Counted from the first letter of the stretch, positions 45,944-55,523 are shown. The stretch: 64,000 nt of DNA from Afipia sp. GAS231 (GCF_900103365.1 NZ_LT629703.1:1612001-1676000), one strand, 5' to 3'. Numbers and translations are program-made. Notes: a model not told the origin generated them from the letters alone.

Positions 45944-46471
45944 ATGCGGAACGCCCAGAAAAAGCGCCCTCCTGAAGCGGCAAAAGGGCCTCAGCGCCTC
46001 GACAAATCACGCTTTGCGCCGGCCAATCGAAGGCGGCTCAGCGCTCCTGCCTTGCGGACTTTCCTCGCCATTGCGGATCTATGGGGGCTGACGGAAGAGC
46101 AGCGTCTCCTGATCCTCGGTTATCCCTCTCGATCCACGTACCACAACTGGTGCAAGCAAGCTCGAGAGCACGGTGCTTTCACGCTCGACGTTGATGTCCT
46201 CACGCGCATCTCGGCGGTACTCGGGATCCATCAGGGTCTCGGGATTCTGTTTCCGACGGAGCAGCTTGGCGTCGAGTGGCTGCGAACCCCGCACAGCGCT
46301 GTCGTGTTCGGCGGCCGACCGCCGCTCGACCTCGTGACTAGCGGCTCTCAGGATGGGTTGCTCTCGGTGCGCCGCTTCCTCGACGGCGCGCGAGGCGGCC
46401 TCTACATGCAGCCGAACACCATTGACGAGGCGTTCAAGCCTTACGACGATACGGAAATTGTCTTCCGGTGA
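45944..46471 (+). CDS. ParS/MbcA-type (Xre-DUF2384) antitoxin
   Basis: 175 aa. The central helical region LSAPALRTFLAIADLWGLTEEQRLLILGYPSRSTYHNW is the Xre-like DNA-binding part of these antitoxins. The C-terminal LTRISAVLGIHQGLGILFPTEQLGVEWLRTPHSAVVFGGRPPLDLVTSGSQDGLLSVRRFLDGARGG is the toxin-binding DUF2384 domain. The stop overlaps the RES toxin start by four bases (GTGA). It binds and neutralises the toxin and represses the operon. Confidence 0.92.
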   Translation: MRNAQKKRPPEAAKGPQRLDKSRFAPANRRRLSAPALRTFLAIADLWGLTEEQRLLILGYPSRSTYHNWCKQAREHGAFTLDVDVLTRISAVLGIHQGLGILFPTEQLGVEWLRTPHSAVVFGGRPPLDLVTSGSQDGLLSVRRFLDGARGGLYMQPNTIDEAFKPYDDTEIVFR

Positions 46472-47139
46472 AGGATGCTCTCGCATCCTCGCCACGACCT
46501 GCCCATCGTCTGATCCCGTCGCAATTCCCTCCCCTCGGGCTGTTCGATACGGTCGCGACCGCAGCCGATCTTGCGGCCGTAATGGAGCTGGTCGGCTGGA
46601 CTAATGATCGGCTTGTCACCGATCGTATCGCTCGGCTGCCGCAGACAGAATGGGTGTATGGCGTCCCCAATGCCAGCATCGTCATGGCAGCTTTCCTGCA
46701 CGTTGCTCCCGGTGGGATGCGTTTCAACGGTCCCGAGCTCGGTGCCTGGTACGCAGCCGACGATATCCGGACTGCAGCTGCCGAGGTCGGCCATCACCTG
46801 CGGCGCGAGACGGTCGCGCGCAATGTAACCACGATGACCCGGACCTACAGGGCGTATGCCGCAACTCTGTTAGGCGACTATCTCGACATCAGAGGCCAGC
46901 AGGCCACGCGCACGGACGTTTATGCGAGCAACCGCTATGACGCCTCGCAAAAGTTTGGCGAGGAAGTTCGCGCGTCAGGTGGCGCGGGCCTACTCTACGA
47001 CAGCCTGCGACGCCGGACCGGCGTCAACGTTGTCGCGCACCGCCCGCGCAACATTACGGACATCGTACAGACAGATCATTTCGAAATTACGGTCCTGGCA
47101 ACATCGCGCACGATCGACGTCCGTAAACTGTCGCTGTGA
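46468..47139 (+). CDS. RES-domain toxin
   Basis: 223 aa from a GTG start coupled to the antitoxin stop. RES-domain landmarks include Arg in HRLIPSQFPPLGLFDTV, the mid YRAYAATLLGDYLDIRGQ, and Ser in GLLYDSLRRRTGVNVVAHRP. Characterised RES toxins act on NAD+ (degradation) or ADP-ribosylate targets, stopping growth. With its antitoxin it may stabilise the integrated element. Confidence 0.9.
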   Translation: MKDALASSPRPAHRLIPSQFPPLGLFDTVATAADLAAVMELVGWTNDRLVTDRIARLPQTEWVYGVPNASIVMAAFLHVAPGGMRFNGPELGAWYAADDIRTAAAEVGHHLRRETVARNVTTMTRTYRAYAATLLGDYLDIRGQQATRTDVYASNRYDASQKFGEEVRASGGAGLLYDSLRRRTGVNVVAHRPRNITDIVQTDHFEITVLATSRTIDVRKLSL

Positions 47140-47360
47140 TAAAACGGCTATCCGGATTATCGTGTGGAATGACGCCATGGGACGTGAAGCTTCCAGATCG
47201 GGGTGTTCGGTCGCCGCCGCACGTCATTGACCGCCGAGAGGTCGATCAGCGAGTGGATCGAACATTGCCTGCATTGCACCTCGAGGTTCCGACATAGATA
47301 GGCCTCACTATCCGGCCTGAGCCTGACTATCTTACTTTTGTCTTACCGGATGAAGCTGCC

Positions 47361-47642
47361 ATGTCCGCCAAGGGAAAACTGACCACCACCGTCTCGACCA
47401 AGGGCCAGGTGATATTGCCCAAGGCGATCCGGGAACAGCGGCACTGGCCCGCCGGAACGGAACTGGTGGTGGAGGATACTCCCGAGGGTGTGTTGCTGAA
47501 GGCGAAGCCCGCCTTTGCGCCCACCCGGCCGAAAGACGTGTTTGGCTCCCTACCCTATAAGGGGCCGGCAAAGTCGATCGCGGATATGGAAGCGGGGATC
47601 GCCGCCGAGACGAAACGGCGGCATGCTCGCAATCGATACTAA
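47361..47642 (+). CDS. AbrB/MazE-type antitoxin (VapB-like)
   Basis: 93 aa. N-terminal swapped-hairpin domain KLTTTVSTKGQVILPKAIREQRHWPAGTELVVEDTPEGVLLKAK is the SpoVT/AbrB fold. The C-terminal tail (FAPTRPKDVFGSLPYKGPAKSIADMEAGIAAETKRRHARNRY) is the toxin-binding peptide. The end overlaps the PIN toxin gene by 20 nt. Confidence 0.93.
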   Translation: MSAKGKLTTTVSTKGQVILPKAIREQRHWPAGTELVVEDTPEGVLLKAKPAFAPTRPKDVFGSLPYKGPAKSIADMEAGIAAETKRRHARNRY

Positions 47643-48012
47643 TCTTCTCGTCTGCTATCTGGTGGGCGACGATCCCGGACAGGCTGCCCGGGCACGCAGG
47701 CTGATCGACAACAATGACGTCTTCGTCTGCACTACAGTCCTGCTAGAGACCGAGTGGCTGCTGCGTAGTGTCTATAGGTTTTCCGCTGCCCAGTGCGCCA
47801 AGGCTCTCTCCAATTTCGCGGGGCTGCCGCACGCGAGCCTGGAAGATTCTACCGCCGCGGCGAAGGCGTTGGGCTGGATGCGGCAGGGCGTGGACTTTGC
47901 GGATGGTCTGCATCTGGCGAAGGCGGAAGGCTGCGAGGCCTTCATCAGCTTTGACCAGGATTTCGCCAGAGCCGCCAACGCCCTGGGTGGCATCAAGGTG
48001 CGCGCGCCCTGA
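47623..48012 (+). CDS. VapC-type PIN-domain ribonuclease toxin
   Basis: 129 aa from ATG 47623 (MLAIDTNLLVCYLVGDD); frames starting further upstream are antitoxin shadow. PIN acidic residues are visible: D5 in AIDTN, Glu in LLETEWLL, Asp in VDFADGLHLAKA and Asp in FISFDQDFAR. It cleaves specific RNAs, usually tRNAs or rRNA, when freed from the antitoxin. Confidence 0.93.
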   Translation: MLAIDTNLLVCYLVGDDPGQAARARRLIDNNDVFVCTTVLLETEWLLRSVYRFSAAQCAKALSNFAGLPHASLEDSTAAAKALGWMRQGVDFADGLHLAKAEGCEAFISFDQDFARAANALGGIKVRAP

Positions 48013-48809
48013 CGCCGGCGCGCAGAGCGCACACAGGATTATGAGGGCGTACCTGCCCGGGGCCGGAAAGCCAATCAACCGAGGACACCCGCCGGGGACG
48101 CTACAACATCAACCGGCGGCTTGCCTTCAGCTGACCCGACGCGATGTTTCAACACGAAATTCCGAATGGCCGAAATACTTCCGGAGCTGGAGAAGCGCGT
48201 CGACAAGTACATGGGTTGGGGCATCACCTATTCTTCGACTGACGAACTCGACGCCCCGTTCTTACGTGGTGCAAGGGGGGCACCGTCGTAACCGGTAACG
48301 GCCTCTAGATTGCTGCCGTAGACGGTCCGAACCGCCTTAGCGAACTGCTATCTCGAGCAGCTCAGGATGTGACCCAAGTCCGCCAGCGGGCTCCTGGGTC
48401 GTTCACGGCTATCCCTTTGAAGACGCGGCAAACGCCAAGATCGTGGCACATCTCGTCGGCTTGTTGCGGCGCATGGTCTAGCCGCTGTCCTGCTAGAAAC
48501 ATCGTGAAACGAGGCAATGGAGCTGCGGCGTTGGAAAGGTGACAGCAATCCTTACTCTTTGCCACGCCCGTTGGTGAGAGATAAGCTGCCGACTCGTCTA
48601 AGGGCCACCCTCTGTTAGGCGGGGACGTGCCGAAATCCCCGTTCATTGCGCTAGGCAGGGTTGCTGCCGTCGGCAGGCATCATCTCTCGGGAGACTGCCG
48701 TCTCTTTTGGCTCTCCACTCACGTTCATCTTCCCACCTTTGCGTGCCGCTTTCCAAGCGGCCAGCAATCTCTGTTTGAGCAACCGGGAAGCCAACAAACG
48801 GAGCATGCC
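48013..48809. other. Gene-poor region with short coding relics
   Basis: About 800 nt. A 41-codon frame at 48166-48291 (MAEILPELEKRVDKYMGWG) and a tail at about 48388-48481 (SWVVHGYPFEDAANAKIVAHL) read like protein but belong to no family I know; both look like remnants. The MFS gene promoter must lie near 48700. Confidence 0.4.
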
Positions 48810-50108
48810 ATGTCAATCACGCTTAATTCCTCTTCGGAAATCCCCTGGTGGAAGGAGCCAAGCAAGGAGCAATGGAAGGCGTGGATCGCGGCTTGGCTGG
48901 GTTGGACGCTCGACGCGTTCGATTTCACGATCTTTCTGCTGATCATGGTGCCGATCGCCAAGGAATTCGACGTTCCCTTAACAGCGGTCACTGTCGTGTT
49001 CACCATCACGTTGTGGCTGCGCCTAGTGGGCGCGACGGCCGCCGGTTGGATGGCCGACCGGATGGGTCGAAAGACCCCGCTGATGATTTCCATTCTTTGG
49101 TACTCGCTCTGCAACTTCATCGCCGGTTTTTCTCCAACCTTTGCGTTTTTGTTCTTTTTTCGCGCGCTGCTTGGCATTGGGATGGGCGCTGAATGGCCGG
49201 CCGGTGCGGCCCTTGCCATGGAATCCTGGCCGGCGCGCTCCCGCGGCTTCATGAGCGGCGTGCTGCAGGGCTCGTGGGGGCTTGGCTTCGCGTTATCGGC
49301 GCTCGCCTACGGCTTCCTGTTCGACCTGATCGGGTGGCGAGGCCTGCTGTGGATCGGGATACTGCCGGCCCTCGTCGTGGTCTGGATCCGGTTCTACGTG
49401 AACGAGCCGGAGGTTTGGGTCGCGAACAGGCGCCAACAGCGGGAAATCAAGGCCGAGGTGAAGGCGCCTTTGCTTTCCATCTTCAAGCGCGGCTTGTTGC
49501 TCAATACGCTGACGGCCTGCTTTTGGATCGCCAGCACTTTCTGCGTCTACTATTCGATCTGGGCCTTGTTCTCGGCATACCTGCAGAAGGAACTGAATTG
49601 GACGCCGCTGATGGTGGCCACGCCGGTGTTCTGGGCCAACATTGTCGTCTTTGCCGGCAATAGCCTGTGGGGTTTCGTTTCGGACATATGGGGTCGCAGG
49701 CCGGGCATGATCGTTCCGGCGACGATTGCGATCTTCTTGACGCCGTTCTATCTGTGGACCACGGATCCGATCTACATCGTCAGCGCGTTCATCGTGCAAG
49801 GCATGTTCGGCGGCTCGATCTACGGGCAAATGCCGAGCTACCTGTGCGAGCGCTTCCCGACCGAGGTGCGGGCGACGGCGTCCGGATTCATCTTTCATCA
49901 GGGGGCGATTTGGGGCGGCTTGGTAGCGCCGGTGCTGACCTATCTGGCCGTGCAGATGAACTTCGGCTTCGCCATGCCGATGATGATCAGCACGATATTC
50001 TTCCTGGTCCTAGTCGTGATCTCCGTGCTGCTCGGGCCGGAAACTAAGGGCAAGACGCTGACGGCCGATCTCGAGGTCATCAAAGGCGTCGCGCAGCCGG
50101 CCACCTGA
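48810..50108 (+). CDS. MFS transporter of the sialate/lactate:H+ symporter (SHS) type
   Basis: 432 aa from ATG 48810, with GGAG seven bases upstream; upstream in-frame starts add non-homologous sequence. 12 hydrophobic helices. Motif A GWMADRMGRKTPLMISI and the aromatic N-terminus WWKEPSKEQWKAWIAAWLGWTLDAFDFTIFLLIMVPIAKEF are typical of NanT/JEN1-like carriers. Ends with LLGPETKGKTL, the usual MFS cytoplasmic motif. Substrate uncertain: a carboxylate or, given the nag/mur genes next door, an acidic amino sugar. Confidence 0.88.
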   Translation: MSITLNSSSEIPWWKEPSKEQWKAWIAAWLGWTLDAFDFTIFLLIMVPIAKEFDVPLTAVTVVFTITLWLRLVGATAAGWMADRMGRKTPLMISILWYSLCNFIAGFSPTFAFLFFFRALLGIGMGAEWPAGAALAMESWPARSRGFMSGVLQGSWGLGFALSALAYGFLFDLIGWRGLLWIGILPALVVVWIRFYVNEPEVWVANRRQQREIKAEVKAPLLSIFKRGLLLNTLTACFWIASTFCVYYSIWALFSAYLQKELNWTPLMVATPVFWANIVVFAGNSLWGFVSDIWGRRPGMIVPATIAIFLTPFYLWTTDPIYIVSAFIVQGMFGGSIYGQMPSYLCERFPTEVRATASGFIFHQGAIWGGLVAPVLTYLAVQMNFGFAMPMMISTIFFLVLVVISVLLGPETKGKTLTADLEVIKGVAQPAT

Positions 50109-51191
50109 TCGTCCCACCGGCCGCGGCGCCTTCTGGACAGGGCGCCGCAGCCGGTCCGATCCAAAGTCACGAAGATGCAGGCGCTGCGCTCACCCTTGCT
50201 GGTGCATGAGTCTACTCCTGGCACTTAACTGTCGTCGGCATTTTTAGCCACCGTCCGCTTCGCGCCGATATTGTTGAAAAAGTCCTTTTTCGCCGATGAT
50301 TGAAAATTCTCAGGACCGCTGGTGCGTCTCTCTCGCTACGAGGTGAGGGAGCACATCAATTGCCGCAAAATGATCGCTGACCTTCGTATCGAACCTACGG
50401 AGCCTTGCAGCGGCTGAAATCGCCAATGCGTAACATTTGCGAGATTTTCGGAGCACCGCGACTTTCGAGTTTTTCAACACAATCCGCCAGAAACGGCCGG
50501 TCGCGCGGTCCGCGAAAAAAATGGTCGTTCTCACATATCAATTAAGCAACCCGGCTGGTGACCGTTGGGTCGAAAGCATCGGCTTGGAGCGAGCTGCTTA
50601 TGGCACGCATTCGATGAGGCGGACGAAACCTCCGCGCCGTGCAAGTTCTCCTCGGCCAAGCTTATCTGCATTTGTTAGCTCGTCTGCCGCGTAGCAGTGA
50701 CGCAGTTCGTACAGTGTTATACGGCCTGGGCCGAATGCACACCGGCGCTAATTCGGTGAAAGGTCTCGGATTTGCGACGTGACCCACGCGAACCGATTTT
50801 CAGCAAGGGATTCCTTCTAAACAGGGCGCAAACTCACTGTCACCCCCAGGCGGTAGTTTTGATCTAACCGGTCTCTGCCGATAGTCTCCGCAAAACGGGA
50901 ATATTCGCGGACAGAGCCGGAGACTTTCCCCGATTTCCGCCTTGAGATCGGCGAACTAGGACTCCAGAGACAAAAACGGATCCGCGAAAAGCCGGGATTT
51001 CCGGGCCGTTCTCGCCGCTCGTGGGAGGCCGGGCCGAACGCGGGACTGGCTGGCTGACCACGCAGGGATCGAACCACAACATTCCCACCTGAAAAAAGAC
51101 CTTTGAAATATCTAAAGAATTTCCGCCAATTTGGCGCCAAATTCGACCTGGAGACTTTTGCAGTTCGAAGTTGCGACAGCTGCCGATCTGA
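50109..51191. other. Gene-free region with possible decayed insertion-sequence ends
   Basis: 1.08 kb. A GC-rich hairpin without T run follows the MFS stop (about 50117-50155). The word TTTTTCAACA followed by AT-CGGC/CCGCC and GAAGCGGACG/GAAACGGCCG occurs in opposite orientations at about 50250-50290 (minus) and 50466-50500 (plus), as expected for ends or scars of an insertion sequence. No transposase is left. The rest shows nothing coding. Confidence 0.45.
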
Positions 51192-52379
51192 TTACCCCCG
51201 TTCGGGGTTAGGGACGGATTGTGGGCGATTGCCGGCCACCCAAGTCGTAAGGACCTCGAGGTTTGGTGTTAATGCGACGATGTCTCCTTGAGCCCCAGCA
51301 ACTAGCGTACCGCGATGTCTTTCGATTCCCAAAAACCGTGCCGGCACAAGCGATGCAGCGCGAAGCGCCTCGTCGAGGAACATTCCCCCGAATGTTGCGG
51401 CATTTTTGACAGCCGATGCCAGGTTTAGGTGGGCGCCGGCGAGCGTGCCGTTTTCGCAGACTAATCGGCCGCCCCGCAGTTGAATCTGCCTTCCCATGAG
51501 TTCGAAATGATCTTGCTCAGTGCCGACAGTGGGCATTGCGTCACTTACAAGCGCAATATTATTGCGATTTTTTGCAGAGAAGGCGGCGCGTACGACAACA
51601 GGATCGACATGGATGCCGTCGACAATAATGCCCGCTGTGAGACGGTCGTCTGTAAGGGCCACGCCAACGATGCCGGGTTCTCGGGCGCTCATGGCGGGCA
51701 TTGCATTGAAGAGGTGTGTAACACCACTAAGCCCCTCGTCAACGGCAGCTGTCAGGGTGTCGGCAGTTGCCTCGCTATGACCGACTGAACATCGAATCCC
51801 GCTCGTAGCAAGGGTCTTCACAAATCTCGCAGGTACGCATTCTGGCGCCAGGGTCACCATGGACGAGCCGACTGCCGATAGCTCCCCTAGCCAATCAAGG
51901 TCTTCCATTGTCGCAGTCGCGATGTAATCGCCGCGATGAATCCCGGGACGTCGAGGACTGATAAAAGGACCTTCGAGATGAAGACCCAGGATTCCGTCAC
52001 CACCTGCGACGGATTTTGCTGCAGCAATTGCAACGATGGCCTTCGCGCGGGCATCGCTTATCAACGTAGGCAAGCAGCTTGTGGTGCCGTACCGGCGATG
52101 CGCTTGGGCGATGGCACGCATCGCGTCCGGCGTTGGCTGATCATTGAGAAGAATGCCACCGCCGCCATTGACTTGCAGGTCGATGAACCCAGGCGCGAGT
52201 ATCGTTCCGGGCGGCATAACTTCGGTTGACCAGCGACTCGCACTCTCGTCACGGGACGTGATAGACTGAACGATCCCACCTGCGATCAAAATGAGCGCAT
52301 GATTGTGCCATCGGTATCCATCGAAAATGCGGTCCGCCGAAATTGCAAACGGGGGTGGTTCGGCTTGCTCTGAACCCAT
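51192..52379 (-). CDS. nagA: N-acetylglucosamine-6-phosphate deacetylase
   Basis: 395 aa. Amidohydrolase fold with ILAPGFIDLQVNGGGG, the NagA signature LGLHLEGPFISPRRPGIH (metal Glu), CSVGHSEATADTL, and THLFNAMPAMSAREPG, plus the catalytic Asp in IALVSDAMPTVG. It removes acetate from GlcNAc-6-P. Divergent from the kinase-murQ-SIS operon (155 nt between starts). Codon third positions are visibly more A/T-rich than in the oxalate operon. Confidence 0.95.
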   Translation of the reverse strand: MGSEQAEPPPFAISADRIFDGYRWHNHALILIAGGIVQSITSRDESASRWSTEVMPPGTILAPGFIDLQVNGGGGILLNDQPTPDAMRAIAQAHRRYGTTSCLPTLISDARAKAIVAIAAAKSVAGGDGILGLHLEGPFISPRRPGIHRGDYIATATMEDLDWLGELSAVGSSMVTLAPECVPARFVKTLATSGIRCSVGHSEATADTLTAAVDEGLSGVTHLFNAMPAMSAREPGIVGVALTDDRLTAGIIVDGIHVDPVVVRAAFSAKNRNNIALVSDAMPTVGTEQDHFELMGRQIQLRGGRLVCENGTLAGAHLNLASAVKNAATFGGMFLDEALRAASLVPARFLGIERHRGTLVAGAQGDIVALTPNLEVLTTWVAGNRPQSVPNPERG

Positions 52380-52534
52380 CGCCTCACTTCCTCACTGGCG
52401 ATCCTTGGTCGGGATGTGTTGTCCGCCTCAGTGCGCAGGAGCCATGGTAGCGGAACTCAACGAGCCAGCAAACGTTCCGGAGAGGGCAGCCGGAGCTTTT
52501 GCGCGTCAGCGCCACACAATTCACGAGCAATTGG

Positions 52535-53470
52535 ATGAGCAACCCCGTTTCACCCAACTCTACTCAGCTCTATATCGGTATCGATGGAGGTGGAACCAGT
52601 TGCCGTGCCCGCATCGAAGACGCGGAGGGTAACGTATTAGGTCAAGGCACCGCTGGTCCCGCTACAACGCGGATTGGCGTCGATAGTTCTATGCAGGCGG
52701 TGCGCACGGCGAGTGAGGCGGCAGTAATGGATGCCAGTCTTATGCCGAGTGCCCTTGGTCATTTGATAGCAGGAGTGGGATTGGCCGGAATTGACCGTAA
52801 GGGAGCCCGTGAAGCGCTTATGAGCGTCATCCATCCGTTCCAAGACGTGGTCTTTGCAAGTGACGCGAACGTTGCTTGCTTAGGGGCACATCGTGGTCGC
52901 GATGGTGGTATTGTCGTTCTGGGTACCGGCAGTATTGGTTTCGCTAGCGTAAAAGGCCGCGAGCTCCGTATCGGAGGATACGGATTCCCAATCTCTGATG
53001 AGGGAAGTGGTGCCGATGTCGGACTTCAGGCCGTGCGGCTCGCGCTTCGCGCACATGACGGCAAGATAAGTCCGAGCCCCTTTTTGCTAGAAGTGATCGA
53101 AAAGCTTGGGTCTGATCCGGTTGCGTTGGTCGCATGGGCCGAACAGGCGACAGCCAAAGACTATGCGAGCTTGGCTCCGGTTGCGTTGACCTACGCAGAG
53201 GCACGTGACCCGTTTGCGGAGGAGATCGTAGCCGAAGGCGCCCGGCAGGCTGGCGTGCTCATTCGTTCCTTGGTGGAATTCGGTGCGCCCCACATCTCTC
53301 TGCTTGGGGGTCTGGCATCGCGCATGGTTCAGTGGCTTTCACCTGAGGTCGCGCACTTTCTGTCCCCGCCCGAGGCTGATGCAGCAGCTGGGGCCCTGCT
53401 TTTGGCCCGGCGCAAAGGATCCGTCTCAATCGATTCCAGCGGGCAGAGGAAAGGTGCGCAGATATGCTGA
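52535..53470 (+). CDS. BadF/BadG-type N-acetylhexosamine kinase
   Basis: 311 aa from ATG 52535 (a TTG at 52499 would add 12 residues). ASKHA-fold motifs: YIGIDGGGTSCRARIED (phosphate 1), FASDANVACLGAHRGRDGGIVVLGTGSIGFA (phosphate 2 / adenosine), GGYGFPISDEGSGADVG. This matches BadF-family GlcNAc/MurNAc kinases. It supplies the 6-phosphates used by MurQ and NagA. Its stop overlaps murQ by seven bases. Confidence 0.9.
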   Translation: MSNPVSPNSTQLYIGIDGGGTSCRARIEDAEGNVLGQGTAGPATTRIGVDSSMQAVRTASEAAVMDASLMPSALGHLIAGVGLAGIDRKGAREALMSVIHPFQDVVFASDANVACLGAHRGRDGGIVVLGTGSIGFASVKGRELRIGGYGFPISDEGSGADVGLQAVRLALRAHDGKISPSPFLLEVIEKLGSDPVALVAWAEQATAKDYASLAPVALTYAEARDPFAEEIVAEGARQAGVLIRSLVEFGAPHISLLGGLASRMVQWLSPEVAHFLSPPEADAAAGALLLARRKGSVSIDSSGQRKGAQIC

Positions 53471-54357
53471 CAGAGCACATAAATCCGCGCTTCGTCGACC
53501 TCGATTCGTGGTCCACGAGCGATATGATCGAAGCTATGTATGACGGGCAACTCACCGCTTGCGCAGCCGTAAGACCGGCTTTGCCGGCAATAAATGCCGC
53601 CGTGGATGACGCGGTACCGGCCCTGAAATGTGGTGGTCGCCTGGTTTATGTAGGGGCTGGCACTTCTGGCCGTATTGCTATTCAGGACGGCGCAGAGCTT
53701 GGTCCAACGTACGATTGGCCAAGCGACCGTATCGTTTTCGTAATGGCTGGAGGGCTGCAAGCGGTACTGGAGAGCGTTGAGGGCGCCGAAGACGACGAAA
53801 CAAAAGGGGCTGAAGCAATCGCCAATGCTGAGCTTAATGAAAATGACGTTGTCATAGCTGTCGCTGCGAGCGGCACCACACCGTTCACTATCGGCGCGCT
53901 ACGTTCCGCAAGAGCGAGAGGAGCCCTCTGTATTGCTGTGGCGAACAACCGAGGAGCGCGCCTTTTCGAACCAGCCCACCATCGTATCTTGATAGAGACC
54001 GGCACTGAGGTGCTTGCTGGCTCAACGCGGATGCAAGCGGGAACGGCACAAAAGATTGTCCTCAATCTGTTCTCTACCGCCGTAATGGTCAAGCTCGGCC
54101 GGGTTTACCGGGGTTTGATGGTCAGTATGCGCGCCAGCAATGCAAAGCTTCTTCGGCGCGCAGAGGTCATTGTTCACCAGATTGTGGGATGCGCCGAGAA
54201 TGATGCTGCCAAGTTCGTTGAACGCGCGGAGGGCGACGTTAAAGTCGCAGTACTACTCGGTCTTGGATGGGAGCAGGCCGACGCCCGTGAAGCATTGCTC
54301 AAACACGAGGGTAATCTGAGAGCCGCCATCGACGAGCTAGCCCGTGATCGACGATGA
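53464..54357 (+). CDS. murQ: N-acetylmuramic acid 6-phosphate etherase
   Basis: 297 aa. SIS fold with LVYVGAGTSGRIAIQDGAELGPTYDWP (substrate Glu), DVVIAVAASGTTPFTIGALRSARARGA and GTEVLAGSTRMQAGTAQKIVLNLFSTAVMVKLGRVYRGLMVSMRASNAKL, which is diagnostic of MurQ. The C-terminal UBA-like helix bundle (GWEQADAREALLKHEGNLRAAID) is present. It splits MurNAc-6-P into GlcNAc-6-P and lactate. The following SIS gene overlaps by 14 nt. Confidence 0.95.
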   Translation: MLTEHINPRFVDLDSWSTSDMIEAMYDGQLTACAAVRPALPAINAAVDDAVPALKCGGRLVYVGAGTSGRIAIQDGAELGPTYDWPSDRIVFVMAGGLQAVLESVEGAEDDETKGAEAIANAELNENDVVIAVAASGTTPFTIGALRSARARGALCIAVANNRGARLFEPAHHRILIETGTEVLAGSTRMQAGTAQKIVLNLFSTAVMVKLGRVYRGLMVSMRASNAKLLRRAEVIVHQIVGCAENDAAKFVERAEGDVKVAVLLGLGWEQADAREALLKHEGNLRAAIDELARDRR

Positions 54358-55372
54358 CCGCTCCCAAACGGCCATGGCTCGAGAGATCTGTGAGATCCCG
54401 ACGACGGCTGAGCGACTTCTGGCAGAACAGGCCTCAATCATAACAGTCGCAAATCGCATCAGACAGGCCGATCCGCGCGTCGTTGTGATTTCAGGCCGCG
54501 GGAGCTCCGGGAATGCTGGAACACTCCTTCGCTACCTGTTTGAAGCGCGGGCAGGTTTACTCGTTTCCACCTCAGCTCCGTCGGTTATGACAACCTACGA
54601 ACAATCGATTGACATGCGGAACGCCGTTTTCATCGTCATATCACAATCCGGTCGAAGCCCGGATCTCGTGATGGGGGCCCAATCGGCAAGAACAAATGGA
54701 GCGCTGACAATTGCAATTGTGAACGATTTGACCTCCCCCGTTGCCTTGGCCTGCGAATTGGCGCTGCCGATTGGCGCCGGCCTGGAGCGTTCAGTCGCAG
54801 CCACAAAATCGGTTGTCCTTTCAATGATGATAGGTGCGCAACTCGTTGCATCGCTTACCTCCAATAATGATTTGATGGACAAGATCAGACAGCTCCCACA
54901 AAGATTTAGTGACGCACTTACCTGCGATTGGTCGGTGTGGAGCAGCAGCCTAGCGGCAGCACGTGCTGGGTTTGTAATTGGGCGCGGGTTCGGATTAGGA
55001 TCGGCGCGCGAGATCGGGCTTAAGGTCGCCGAAACCATGCGGTTACCGACGTTAAGCTATAGCGCAGCAGAGGTGAGGCACGGTCCCCTCTCCTGTGCTA
55101 CCGTTGAGACGCCATTTCTCGTCCTAAGGCAGAACGACGGATCGTCTGCGATGGTGGATACCTTAATCGCCGATCTTCGCGCCAGAAACCTTAATGTCTT
55201 TTCCGTAGGGGATTCAGGCGGCACACTCCCCTGGATAGGAAACGATGATCCGATTTGCGATGCAATTACGATGTTGCTGCCAGCCTATGCCACCGTAGAG
55301 CAGGCCGCACGAGATCGCGGTTTCGATCCAGACAATCCGCCATATCTCACCAAAATTACAGAAACAATGTAA
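54344..55372 (+). CDS. SIS-domain glucosamine-6-phosphate deaminase/isomerase-like protein
   Basis: 342 aa from GTG 54344; ATG 54374 is an alternative. Two SIS domains without the glutaminase domain of GlmS: VVISGRGSSGNAGTLLRYLFEARAG, VISQSGRSPDLVMGAQSARTNGA, FVIGRGFGLGSAREIGLKVAETMRLPTLSYSAAEVRHGPLS. Such GlmS-like proteins act as glucosamine-6-phosphate deaminases (NagB-II) in nag clusters. With NagA upstream this completes GlcNAc-6-P to fructose-6-P conversion. Confidence 0.9.
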   Translation: MIDDDRSQTAMAREICEIPTTAERLLAEQASIITVANRIRQADPRVVVISGRGSSGNAGTLLRYLFEARAGLLVSTSAPSVMTTYEQSIDMRNAVFIVISQSGRSPDLVMGAQSARTNGALTIAIVNDLTSPVALACELALPIGAGLERSVAATKSVVLSMMIGAQLVASLTSNNDLMDKIRQLPQRFSDALTCDWSVWSSSLAAARAGFVIGRGFGLGSAREIGLKVAETMRLPTLSYSAAEVRHGPLSCATVETPFLVLRQNDGSSAMVDTLIADLRARNLNVFSVGDSGGTLPWIGNDDPICDAITMLLPAYATVEQAARDRGFDPDNPPYLTKITETM

Positions 55373-55393
55373 TCGATGGCCATCGCGGCGACG

Positions 55394-55523
55394 CTAGATC
55401 AGGGAATGCAAAGCCTTGACCGCGGCTTCGCGAGTCTCGACAGGAACAAATAGGTTTACCGAATGCGGTGACAAAACATATTTGTCGGCGATAATTCCGT
55501 GATGTTGCAGAATCTGAATTGCC
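55394..55523 (-). pseudogene. C-terminal ACT-domain fragment (aspartokinase-like)
   Basis: Minus-strand frame ending at TAG 55394 encodes LPFKAIQILQHHGIIADKYV, then SPHSVNLFVPVETREAAVKALHSLI. The strand-helix pattern ending in EAAVKALH resembles the last ACT repeat of aspartate kinases. It has no start, and directly abuts the 3' end of the truncated cyclase gene on the same strand. It is a relic of a gene joined here by recombination. Confidence 0.5.

Noticed and set aside
51040..51080. A possible tRNA T-arm (GGTTCGATCCCTGCG on the minus strand)
   Set aside because: The stem around the TTCGATC loop does not pair and no cloverleaf can be drawn.
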